From assembly GCF_001625215.2 (NCBI RefSeq), contig NC_030386.2:23716545-23780544 (forward strand): a DNA stretch of 64,000 bases. Direction: 5' to 3'. Positions 34,330 through 44,999 of this stretch are shown here, piece by piece. A program made the translations under genes and the position numbers. The notes under the pieces were generated by a model. That model was given only the letters and a program-made list of their open reading frames with translations. It ran no database searches and was not told the DNA's origin. The stretch's first letter is position 1, and every line of letters begins with the position of its first letter. Source of the stretch: Daucus carota subsp. sativus (lineage: Eukaryota; Streptophyta; Magnoliopsida; Apiales; Apiaceae).

Positions 34330-35350
34330 AATACTATGTGAATAAAATTATAAAAACCTTGCAAGTTTGTGTGCAAATACAATTTTATACGAACAATCAT
34401 CTATAACAAATATTATATACCTTCCATGAGAGGACTAGGTGTCTGATCACATTATAATAAACAATGTCCAGATCAAAATTAACAAAATTTTCATCCAATT
34501 TATTTAATTTTATAACTCAATCATAATATTCATATGTTAAGAATAAAGATCAGCGTGATCCATTATATCAAATATTTGACATCCGCGTCAAAATGGTTTA
34601 TATTCAAATTCAAATAAATTTTGTTTAATCATTAATATAAACTTGATATAAGAGATAATTAATTACGCTTATCCACTCTTTAACTCCCAACTAACAAGGA
34701 AATAGTGCAGAAAAACAAAATACACTAATGGTGCGTGGCGTTCCAATTTTTTGAAGTCAAATCGAAGCAGCCACAAGTGTAAGTTGACAGCACCCCTAGA
34801 TTGACTCTGTGACTTTTGCTTTAATATTAAAATAATAATAATGCGTCCTCTGATTATCCCCACGTTTTCTGGTCTTTGTTCCTAGTGGAGTTCATAGTAC
34901 AATTCAATAGCAGTCCATATTGGACTATGGTCTTCCCCTTGTGAATTAGTTTTTCAATTCACTCGGAAAATGTTTATAACAAATTTCATATACAATTATA
35001 TATCTTTCTAAAAGACAATGTGCAGTAAATTGATAAATTTATACAATTTTTTTCCTAATATTAATTTTAATTAACTACTAATGATCTTGATACATTAATA
35101 AAATTTAATTTATTAATGGATGCGATGCTGTACATATTATTCACAGATTGAACTATCTATGTATATTTAATTTTCTTATCAAGATCGATAAAAAATTAAA
35201 TTAAATATATCATACATATTATTTCTCTCAAAACATCATAAATCATAATCCTTTTAAAATTATAATAATATTTAAAATATTGGAAAAGCGGAGTAGAAAA
35301 ACCCAAACCAGGTTACTTGTTTTCACCGCCGTGCGGCTGTACACTCCAAG
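34330..35350. other. AT-rich spacer upstream of the SDR gene
   Basis: No gene seen. A TATATATA stretch at about 35362 lies 60 bp before the SDR start codon and may serve as its TATA box. Confidence 0.45.
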
Positions 35351-35422
35351 TCTCCAACGTTTATATATACGTGTGTGAGCAAATAATAATCCATTTAGTT
35401 GCTTACATTTAATCCAAAAAAC

Positions 35423-38400
35423 ATGGCAACTCCGACCAAGAAAGTGCTGCTGACATCAAACGGCGACGAGATCTCTCAGAATATTGCTTACCATTTAGCC
35501 AAACAGGGTTGCTGGTAATCTCATCTTCTCAATTTTCATTTTCATTACTCTGTATTTGCACAACACTACTTACCAGATTATGAGAACCCTATCAATTTTG
35601 ATAACTGATTTGTTTATGCACGAGGGTTTATATATGTGTTATAATTAAGCTATGGTCAAGCTGATTTGAAATTTGGTTTGTGTGTGTTTGATTAGGTTGG
35701 TTTTGTTGGGGGATGAGAGTTCTTTGAAGAAAATTGCTGACAAAATAACGGGGAGTTTAAAGGGTTTTGTAAAGGTTGAGGTAGTGGGAGTGGATATGGA
35801 AGATGAGAATGAATCGACTTTCGATCTTGCGGTTGATCAGGCTTCGAAGGTTTTGGGTGGTTTGGATTCATTTGTCAGCTGTTATTCTTATGAAGGTAAT
35901 CACTTTGTTTATGTAATCAGCTGTTTCTTGTTAATTTGTGGGTTTGTTCTTACTTTTTTTGACAGTTTGCGTATTTTGAAGTATCATCTGTGACTGTGTT
36001 AGGGATAATAATGTCTAGCACAACCAAGACCCCAACTCAAAATTCGATAATGGAACGATTTTGTCAACAGGATTATGATCCGAATAACTCACTTATGTGA
36101 AGTTTATACTTTTTTGACCTTTATCAAGTTTTAGTGCGTTTTGGCAATCAGATTATGATTCGAATAACTCACTTATGTGAAGTTTATGATTTTTTGACCT
36201 TTATCTAATCATTTTTATCAAATTTTAGGTCATTTTAGAACAACCTCAGGTTCACTGGTTACGGGCTATCAACACAAACTGGAATCTAATATTACTATCC
36301 CTAATGTATTAGAGCAACTTTAATCTTGAGAGTCAAAAAAACCAATTGTGGTAAGATTAAAGTTTCTGAACATTTTGATCATGACACTATATATATATAA
36401 AATGAACCTTTACTAGGTGATGAAAGTGAATTTCTTGTTCTCGACTACGATACTTGTATAATTATTTTAGTACAAGTCTCATCTCAAAAGTCAAAACTAC
36501 TTTGTCTACACTTGAAACTGTATTATCACTTGTCCTGCAATTCTTTCTTTCTGAAAACTCTTTTGCTCGATTTGAGGATAGTTGATATCAACACCTATGG
36601 CAAATGATACTCTTTTGGTTTATGCTTCTGTGCAGTTGGCCAGTATTTTAGTTTTCTTGTATGTGTGTGTTTATGAAATTAAAGAGAATATGGTGTTGTC
36701 CAATAGAAGAGAGGTAACTTTGTAAATGGGTGTTTGTGTATTTTCAGGAAAAAGAAACTAACAATTAAAATGTAGTGAATTCTGTTATTTTATAGGTATC
36801 GAGCTGGAAATATGTTAAAAGTAAACATCCCAGGACACTTTTTTAAATAGGCATTCTTCATTATTTGTATCATAGTAAGCATTTTATTATAAATAGAGTG
36901 GGTAATACAGAAAGGACTCGTAGTCTCAGTATCTTACATTAGGCTGGGGTGAAGTAAGAGATATGGGTGAGTTGATAATTTCAATTGGCAATATGTTTGC
37001 CTTTTCTGTTTACCAAATAATTAGATATACATTTCTGAGTATGCAATTTCATAGTCTCAGCATCTTACATTAGGTTGGAGTGAAGTAAGAGATACGGGTG
37101 AGTTGATAATTTCAACTGGCAATATGTTTTGCCTTTTCTGTTTATCAAATAATTTGATATACATTTGTGAGTATGGTCAGGTTCCTAATATGCAATTTTT
37201 ATGTAAGTTTGGTAGGTCTATATCATTGCTCGATATAATTTAGCTACTGACAGAAATGGGTATCCCTAATTTTAATATCGAGGCAGTATTTGGTTTCTGT
37301 TGAAGGGGAACTACTACTTATCTATACCCTTGAACTTCTTTTCATTAAATTATTCTATATCTGTACCAACAATTAGTGAGACCCTTTATTTATTAGAGCT
37401 TTAATATATATTTAAATATCATTTGATATGGAATACTATTATTGACATGTATGGTAAACTAGCATAAGGTTATACAAGGCACCCTTGTGATTTAGTACAT
37501 CTTTACGACTTTACCATCAACTGTACTATAATAAAATGATTAGGTGCTAGAAAGAGCCCACTAACTACTTAATCTTCTAGCTTCAGTTTACCTGAAACTG
37601 AAGATATTCAGGCATTTGAAAGTTTGAATCATAAAAACCATAGTACACATGATCTTTCTTTTTGCATAAACTTCTCAAAATCATGGTGCAAGAGAATATC
37701 AGTAAATTTGCTTATACATAATGCTAAATATTTAAGACAGTTGACCTCATTGAGCATGGTGGACACTTCCACTGGTGAAGTCTAAAGTATTTGTATGACT
37801 TTTTCTCTAAAATTATTTTTTAAACTTCACTATAGCTTAATAATAGATCATTATATATAATAGTGTTAGTCATGTTAATTAACCTATATATTTTGATATG
37901 TCCTTTCACTTATCTGATTGCAATCTTGAAAAGGTGCATATTCAATTTCTTATTAACGAAAATTCGTAACCTTTTATGGCACTAAGAATATCTAATATGA
38001 AACAGGAAAGATGCAAGATCCTCTGCAGCTATCAGGAGATGAGTTTAAAAAGATTGTTAAAATAAATTATATGTCAGCATGGTACCTGTTTAAAGCTGTT
38101 GGGAAGCGACTTCGGGATCAGAAAACAGGAGGTTCTGTTGTGTTTGTAACCTCATTAATAGGTGCCGAGAGAGGGTTATACCCTGGAGCTGCTGCATATG
38201 GTTCCGCTTTGGCGGGAGTAAATCAATTAGTTCGGGTAAGAATTTTTTTTATAATAATACTTCAAAATTTATATTTGTGAAAGTTGTCTATTGATTTATA
38301 TGCCTAGTTAGCTACATGTCTCAGAATAGTGGTTGGATGACCAAATCTAGACATTGCTATATTTATAACCTTGTGTACTAGGCCAACCAGTTTTTTGGAA

Positions 38401-39547
38401 AAAAAGTTCATATCAATCTCATGTACAAGATCATGATTGAATGTCCATGTTATGTTCACTGCTTTTTTGGTCATCATTAGATTTCTCATATGGCTTGTCT
38501 TTAGCTTCCACTAGGCACATGTTCCCCTTTTACATGTAGGTCATAGCTAGGGGTGGAAACATCAACAACAGATGTGTCTATATATAATCAAATGTTGGGG
38601 TATTTCGCTCCCAAAACAAGACAATATCTGCTATCAATCGCAAATGAATATATTGTCGGAAGATATATTTCAAAAGCAGACTTGTTTCCTTCATTACAAG
38701 CCAATGTTCTATGAGACTCTTCAGCTGATGTCTTCCTGCTCCCCTTTCTCTCTCAACTATTTATTACATCTATATGTAGCATATTTAGCATCACTTATCT
38801 GCTCAATGTGTATCATCCAAAACTTCATTCTTATGACAGTCAAGATGGTGCCACCTGCACCGTTGTTATGCAGGTGTAGTGATGAAGTTTGTTAATATTA
38901 GAAGAATTAATATCAAACAAGGCCATTTCAATTCTGTTGCACAGTCTGGAAAAAATGCATAGATGACAGCAAGTATAGAGAAGAATAGCTAGTTATATAA
39001 TAGTGAATGCATACTACATACATTTCCCATATAAAAGTATATTATAAAAGGCTTGTGGGTGATATTTTGTCGCTGTCGAATGTCTTGATGTGGCTTATAT
39101 GGTGTGATTTTATGTCTAATAATTGAACTTAGGCATGCCAGACGTTTTTGAACAATCGGTTCCCAAATACTATTAATATTAGTATATCTACTGATCTTTA
39201 TCTATACAATTCTGTCATATTAATGTATAATTAATATAACTATCTCTTTTGATAATCAATATTTTCAGACTGCTGCTCTGGAGGTCGGGAAACACCAAAT
39301 CAGGGTTAACAGTATTGCACGTGGATTGCATCTAAATGATGAGTTCCCTGTCTCAGTTGGGAAAGAGAGGGCCGAAAAGATGGTGGCAGATGCTGCACCA
39401 CTAAACAGGTGGCTTGATGTTAAAGATGATCTCGCCTCGACTGTCATCTATTTGATAAGTGATGGTGCACGCTTCATGACTGGCACGACCATCTTTGTCG
39501 ATGGCGCACAATCTTTGGCAAGACCTAGAATGCGATCATTTATGTGA
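35423..39547 (+). CDS. Short-chain dehydrogenase/reductase-fold protein lacking the catalytic Lys
   Basis: Four exons, 35423-35514, 35696-35895, 38006-38235 and 39269-39547, join in frame to 266 aa. The Rossmann-fold outline of a classical SDR is clear: a beta strand KKVLLTS, the helix, catalytic-type Asn in VKIN (N118), the Ser strand SVVFVTS (S147), Tyr162, then the VNSIARG and [13 protein letters not shown]-terminal motifs. Key positions differ, however. The dinucleotide-binding TGxxxGxG is TSNGDEIS (11-18), the NNAG motif is SCYS (92-95), and YxxxK is Y162-G-S-A-L166. Known SDR chemistry needs that lysine, so a non-catalytic or altered role is likely (inference). The frame is intact and splice sites are normal, which argues for function. 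There is no peroxisomal PTS1 and no clear transit peptide. The ~2.1-kb second intron contains tandem duplications. Confidence 0.85.
36060..36205 (+). repeat. Tandem ~72-bp repeat in SDR intron 2
   Basis: GATTATGATCCGAATAACTC and following sequence recur once as GATTATGATTCGAATAACTC, each followed by TTTTTTGACCTTTATC. There are two diverged units. Confidence 0.7.
36921..37182 (+). repeat. Tandem 131-bp duplication in SDR intron 2
   Basis: Two units starting TAGTCTCAG at 36921 and 37052. Each contains CTTACATTAGG and GGGTGAGTTGATAATTTCAA, with roughly 90 percent identity by eye. Confidence 0.8.
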
Positions 39548-40024
39548 ATTTGCAACAAGTTTTGCAGACTCATTGTGCAAGTTCTAGTGACAAAACCGCT
39601 ACGAACCAAAATGGCAATGTCGTCTATTATGTATTCATCACTATATGTTGTAATGACTTTTCACTAGAAATTTGTTCATGTCATGGATTTTGTATCACGG
39701 TGATTCTTATTAATGAGTATTGTAGTTATTGTATAAGAAAATGATATCGTGTTGTTTGACTGGAGAAATGAAATCAAGGGATCGCTGTACTTCTTTCGGT
39801 GAGAAGTTCAAAAGTTCAAAATCCCTTCTCCTTTTTACATGTTTCTGTAGTTGGTTGGATGGCACGGAACTTAAGTTGGCATGAGACTCAAGTTTAAAAA
39901 TTTATCCTTCTGAATTGTTGACCATCAATTTATCCTTCTGAATGTTTAAAAATTTAAATTTAATTATAGGATAGGATTCTGCAGCAGAACCTTGCATGCA
40001 AAAAATGTCAATATCTATGTATTA

Positions 40025-40281
40025 CTCCCTCCGTCCCATTTTAGTTGTCACATTTGGTTTTGTGCCGGTCAAATTGACCCATGTTTGACTGCAATTTATT
40101 AATATTTTATCAATTGAAAAAATAAAAAAAATATGTTACCGGAAATAACTTTTAATCTACTTTAAGATGTAATTTTCAGATTTTTGAAATAATGAAGGAG
40201 TGACTTGTAATCTTTGGTCAAAAATTAGTCAATTTGACCAACAAAAAAGGAAATGTGACAACTAAAATGGGACGGAGGGAG
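40025..40281. mobile_element. Stowaway-like MITE (257 bp) rich in TTGAC motifs, upstream of WRKY
   Basis: The ends CTCCCTCCGTCCCATTTT and AAAATGGGACGGAGGGAG are perfect inverted repeats with TA on both sides (40023-40024 and 40282-40283). Its body contains several W-box cores (TTGAC), including the palindrome GGTCAAATTGACC at about 40067-40079, and a second cluster near 40215-40245. It lies about 0.95 kb upstream of the WRKY start codon. Confidence 0.9.
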
Positions 40282-40283
40282 TA

Positions 40284-41229
40284 TATCTTAAAATTATTTT
40301 TGAACATACACAACGATGAATAAACATGAAAAAAACATTTATTTAGATTTAGATCCTAAAAATCTATTTAAAATTTAGAGTTCTGCAGCAGAACCTAAGT
40401 GATTCTATGATTCTATTTTGAGGACCGGTTCTCTCTTGAGCGCGGCCCTATTTTTATAATCTTGCTTTTCAATAAAAATATTTATATTATTATTATTCAA
40501 GAAAAGAAAGTCACTTAAATATTAATTTTTCATGTGTGGTCGAAGTACCAAAATATTAATTTATGTGTCGTCTATGCTCAAGATTTGCGATGAAAACAAA
40601 CTTTAAGTTCCGCGTAAAGTAAAAAGATGTTATAACATAATTTAAATTATTTTAAAACAAAACATAATTTAAAAAGAAACATAATTCAAATTATATAACT
40701 TAGAGCGAGTCTGATAATAATATTTGAACATTTACTGTATTAAATATAGTGTGCATGCGGCGGACAAGGAAAATCTGCTACACGTGAATCTTAGATTTTA
40801 CTAAATGCGTAAGCAAAAAATTCAAACACTTTCGACGATCCTAACGTTGACCATTCTGAAATTATAAGTTTGAACATATTATAACGTCGATCAGTAGGTA
40901 GATTACATGTTTTACCAACCACCTAGCCGCCTCACTCTGTTCAAAGACTTCTAGATCAATTCATGTTGCATACTTGCGTACGCACACACGTGATATTATC
41001 ATATGTCGACTCTAGAACTAAAACTTCATGTTACTCTATCAAATATATGATCAAAATATATACAAATATTTTTAGAATTTGTGAAAAGATTTTTAAGATT
41101 TTATAAAATTTAGAATATCAGAAAAATGTCAACTTTTTAGGGGACATAACATTTAAAATTTTCACATATGTAACCTGCTCATTCTTCGTCTTATTTTCAT
41201 ATCTTCGAAACCTCTAATTGTTTTCACCG
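40284..41229. promoter_or_regulatory. Upstream region of the WRKY gene
   Basis: AT-rich, with a W-box TTGACC at 40847-40852 (378 bp before the ATG). The sequence TCTGCAGCAGAACCT appears at 40381 and also just upstream at about 39977, flanking the MITE. No other gene is present. Confidence 0.45.
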
Positions 41230-42446
41230 ATGGATGGTACTAATCCTAAGCTGTATCTGGGTTCATTAGCCAGTGAAAAGTGGTCGACATTCACGAGTTC
41301 TCATGGTTCCACCAGTAATATAAATATTTCTCCTAGCAATGATTTATTTGTTAACTCTGGTGGATTTTCAGAGGGAGAGATGTTTCATGGTTTTGCCGCC
41401 TCATCCGAAGTTAGTGATCATTTAAATAGCGGCATTACTAGCAGTGGTAACAGAATTAATTTCATGGGGACAGATGATCGAAACGATGAAGTGAAGGTGG
41501 ATGCTAAGCAGAAGAACAAGAATAAGAAACAGAGGTTTGCTTTTCAAACCAAGAGCCAGGTTGATATTCTTGATGATGGATACAGATGGAGGAAATATGG
41601 CCAAAAGACTGTTAAAAATAATGCACACCCAAGGTATGTTGTTATTTTGTGTGTTAAATGCATTGTTTGATTCATAAATTATTAAAATATTATATACCTT
41701 ATCAATTCGGTAATGTTTAAACTTAGGGGTGAGTTTAAAATAAGTGTTTCTTGTTTAAAGTAAAAAGGTGAAGTAGAAATTAGAAGTTAATTAAGACTTA
41801 TAAGTGATTAAAGTGTTTGAGAGAAAAGTAGAAGTCATGAAACAAAAGTTAGGATCCTAGCTTTTTATAAGTGCTTTTCTACTTTTTACGCAAATGGTAC
41901 GAATAAGTGCTTTCAACTTAAAACTCCAGAAGCGGGGCTTAAAAGCCCCGCCCAAACGCCCACTTAATAACTCAGTTGAGAAATGAGTTTAAACTTCTTA
42001 CTGTATCCTTAAAACATCACTTAAACTGTTAATATGAGATGATTTTATTGGTGAGATTGATCTGATTGCGGGAAATTCATATTTATAGTAATAATTATAT
42101 ATTCAACAAAAAACTGTCACTTAAAATTTAGAAAAGTTTGAAGATTGTTTTTGAATACCTAATAATTTTCTTTTCGATTAAGCCTGGGAATGGTAAACAT
42201 TAATCAGCAAGTCTTTCGAATTTAATTGAAGTTGGTGGAGATAATTAGCAGCAATTACTTGTGTGCAGAAACTACTACAAGTGTACGTATCAAGGATGCA
42301 GTGTGAAGAAGCAAGTCCAACGCCTAGACAAGGATGAAACAATTGTGGTGACTACTTATGAAGGGATTCACACCCACTCTATTCAGAAGCCCTCTGACGA
42401 TTTCCAAAACATCTTGAGTGAGATGAAGATTTTCCCTACCTCTTAA
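41230..42446 (+). CDS. WRKY transcription factor, group IIc
   Basis: Exons 41230-41633 and 42269-42446 give 193 aa. The single WRKY domain has WRKYGQK at residues 120-126 and a C2H2 zinc knot C140-X4-C145-X23-H169-X1-H171. The intron falls after the PR of HPR (AG|A), the conserved WRKY-domain intron position. The domain motifs [12 protein letters not shown] and VKKQVQRL are typical of group IIc, close to the WRKY75/43/24 type. The N-terminus is Ser/Asn-rich, with a basic [10 protein letters not shown] stretch (about residue 95-105) as a possible nuclear signal. Such factors bind TTGAC[C/T] boxes and regulate stress, phosphate or senescence genes; the exact target is unknown. The start is the ATG at 41230, since the frame extends upstream only to a TTG. 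The tail after the domain is short (about 20 residues). Confidence 0.92.
41725..41970. mobile_element. Non-autonomous element in the WRKY intron
   Basis: The block from AGGGGTGAGTTTAAAATAAG to GGGCTTAAAAGCCCCGCCCAAACGCCCA is AT-rich with weak inverted ends. A truncated second copy lies downstream of the gene at about 42500-42660 (GATTAAAGTGTTTGGG ... AAGCCCCGCCCAAACACCC). It is of the AAACGCCCA/GGCGTTT-ended type common in plants. Confidence 0.5.
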
Positions 42447-42499
42447 TTTCGGACGCTATATTATCGCACCGATTTTAGGGTCTCTTTCTTCACATATAC

Positions 42500-42660
42500 G
42501 GTACTACTAACCGCTAGAGATAAGTGATTAAAGTGTTTGGGAAAAAAGTAGAAATCAGGAAACAAAAGCTAGGAATCCTTCTACACAAACAATACGAATA
42601 AGTGTTTCTAACTTAAAACTCCAAAATCGGGGTTTTTAAGCCCCGCCCAAACACCCACAT
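42500..42660. mobile_element. Truncated second copy of the WRKY-intron element
   Basis: Clearly similar in sequence and order to 41805-41965, but with internal deletions. It lies just after the WRKY stop codon, within the likely 3' flank. Confidence 0.55.
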
Positions 42661-42839
42661 AATAAATTTAGTGCAAAACTAGTAAACTACACAAGCATGG
42701 CATGGAAATTGTTCACACTCTTGATTTCTTTGATAGAAGGGTATACGCATAATCAACACATTTCTCATTCAATTTATAAAAGAGAATGTATCTTGTAGAT
42801 AATTTATGTGCCCATGTATTTCCAGAATTTATATTTCTA

Positions 42840-43510
42840 ATAATTTTCTTCAAACGTGAGATTGCTCGCATTAGCACATCTCCTTGTCCAACTGAAATCA
42901 GAACTGTAGAATGGAAATCAGCAGAAAATACTTGGCTAAAACTTGATGTGGATGCCTGTTTTCACGAAGGAGATGAGTCATTTATTGTGGATATGGTTAT
43001 CCGTGATGAATATGACCAGTATGTCAAAGGTAAGAACATGAGAATCTATGGATCACCTACAATAATTATGGAAGCAGAAGCTAGAGGAGTACAGGAGACT
43101 TTGGTCTGGATAGAAGACTTGAGTAGTATTCATCATGTTGTTATAGAAAGCGATTCTGAGGTGGTAGCGAAAGCAGTGCAAAGAGACATACTCCTTCCGT
43201 CTCATCAGCTTCTTTACGCTACTTTTTGATACGTATTTTGAGACTCCTATAAAGTATAGTTCCATAATGTTTTTTATTTTAAAAAAATCCTGAAAAGAAG
43301 TTAGATGTTTGAACTTTTATTCAGAAAAAAATAAATTAAAAAATGGTTATTGAACTATACTTTATAAGAGCCTTAAAATGCGTGGAACGTAAACATCCGG
43401 GTGGGACGGATCGAAGGAGTATCTTATCTTCTGGAAATTGGTCATATTCTGGAGTTATGTAAAGGAAAGCTCAGATATAGAACTTATATATCACTCTGAC
43501 ATTAATAGCC
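42840..43510 (+). pseudogene. RNase H (RVT_3) domain fragment interrupted by a MITE
   Basis: The + strand reads an RNase H-like domain, WLKLDVDACFHEGDE, then MEAEARGVQETLVW and VIESDSEVVAKAVQRDI, carrying the three acidic motifs. At 43190 a Stowaway-like MITE interrupts it. Beyond the MITE the same frame resumes with YLLEIGHILELCKG until stops near 43500. The 5' part merges into non-matching sequence. It is a LINE relic or captured RVT_3 gene. The C-terminal motif (NxxAH) is not reached before stops. Confidence 0.65.
43191..43419. mobile_element. Stowaway-like MITE (229 bp) inside the RNase H frame
   Basis: The ends CTCCTTCCGTCTCATC and GGGTGGGACGGATCGAAGGAG are inverted and flanked by TA (43189-43190 and 43420-43421). 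The subterminal CTTCTTTACG / CGTAAACATC and the TATAGTTC/ACTATACTTTATAAGAG interior match the 14567 and 18596 members. Confidence 0.8.
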
Positions 43511-43554
43511 ACAACATGTTCTTGTGTCCTCCAAACCTGGTGTTGGAAATTTTG

Positions 43555-43930
43555 TGGATGTTTGGCTAAGCTTCTTATAAGTGCTTCCGGGCTTTTTTTA
43601 GCACTTTAAGCAGCTTCTACTTTTTACGTGGTGTTTGGCAAAAATAAGCAGAAGTGCTTATTTGCAAAAATAAGCAGAAGTGCTTATTTTGGGTTTTTTA
43701 GTCAGAAGCTGGAAGCTAGACATGCTAGCTTTTTTTGAGCTTTTCCCGTGATTTGCATTTATTATGAAGTTTTAAAAATTTTAATATATAATAAACTTTA
43801 TTTATTAATAAAGTTTTTAATATTTTAATAATTTGATTTTTTTTAAAATTTATACATTTAAATTACCAAACACTCAATTGACTTATAAGAAAAAATTTAT
43901 CCAAACACTTTTAATAACTTATAAGTCAAG
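43555..43930. mobile_element. Degenerate AT-rich non-autonomous element
   Basis: GATGTTTGGCTAAGCTTC near the left and CCAAACACTTTTAATAACTT near the right form weak inverted ends. Repeated AAGTGCTTATTT motifs lie between. It is similar in style to 49990-50292. Confidence 0.4.
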
Positions 43931-44161
43931 TTCACTTATCAATTATAACCCACTTCTTTATTTTAAGCAATAAGTCACACTTTTAAGTTATATTCTGATT
44001 TACCTTCTTAATAAAATCTTTTTCGTTTAATAAAAGCAAATAATTTTCTTCAAAATTCAACTATACAATGAAAGGATAGTAGATATTATTGAATATACTA
44101 AAAGTTACATAAAATTCATTATATTTATAATTTTTCAAAAAATATTTGCAATAGATATATA

Positions 44162-44982
44162 TAGGGTCAGGTTCCAGATAGAACCGCTTAAACTTAGAAC
44201 CTAAGAACCACATTAATAGTCATTAAATGAAAGTAATTTTAATGTATGAAATTAAACATATGAATTGTTTTAATATGGTACATATTTAAATATACATGCC
44301 TTCAAAGAATGCACATTCTTAATTTATATTTGATCATTTTACAACAAAAATACATTTAATATTTAATTCATATATCTTAGTAAAATACGAAGAGTTCTAA
44401 TGTGTATGTTTTAATATCTTATTATTATTTATATGTACTGCAGCAGAATTTTATATTTTGTAATATTATATGAGCTCCATATGTACTGCATCAGAATATC
44501 GTGTTGTGTAATATTATATGAGCTAGATATGTACTGCAGCAGAATCTTGTGTTTTGTAATATATTTTAGTTAGATATGTACTACAACATAATCTTGTTTT
44601 TTGTAATATTACATGTACTGCAGCAGAATTTCGTGTTTCGTAATCTATTTTAGTTAGAGATGTACTGCAACAACATCTCATTTTTGTAATATTACATATA
44701 CTGCAGCAGAATCTCGTGTTTTACAATATTATATCATTAAAATTGATTGAGAATCACAAGTTGTAGATTTGATTTGCATTTATAACAAAGTGCATATATA
44801 TTAACTGATTATTATAATGAGTAGGCAGCATTTAATGATTATTATGATTTTTAATAATGATTTACATATAAGATAATGTATATTAAATAGCATTAAGTTG
44901 TAATTTATATAATATAGTCTAATGGATGTGTGTGGTCCTAAGTTCTAATTTTAATATTGGTTCTGATTTGAAACTCACCCTA
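44162..44982. mobile_element. Element with inverted TAGGGTCAGGTTC ends and an internal minisatellite
   Basis: The left end TAGGGTCAGGTTCCAGATAG and the reverse complement of the right end (TAGGGTGAGTTTCAAATCAG) match at the outer positions. The flanks are TA-rich (TATATA), hiding any duplication. At 44432-44735 it contains about seven imperfect ~45-bp repeats built on TGTACTGCAGCAGAATCTC followed by GTGTTTTGTAATATTA. No coding capacity. Confidence 0.7.
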
Positions 44983-44999
44983 TATATATATATAATAAA

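Noticed and set aside
41218..41229. Upstream extension of the WRKY ORF to position 41218
   Set aside because: That start is a TTG; the first ATG at 41230 is the sensible initiation codon.
44432..44735. Regularly spaced repeats resembling a CRISPR array
   Set aside because: Units are adjacent and diverged, without unique spacers, in a plant transposon.
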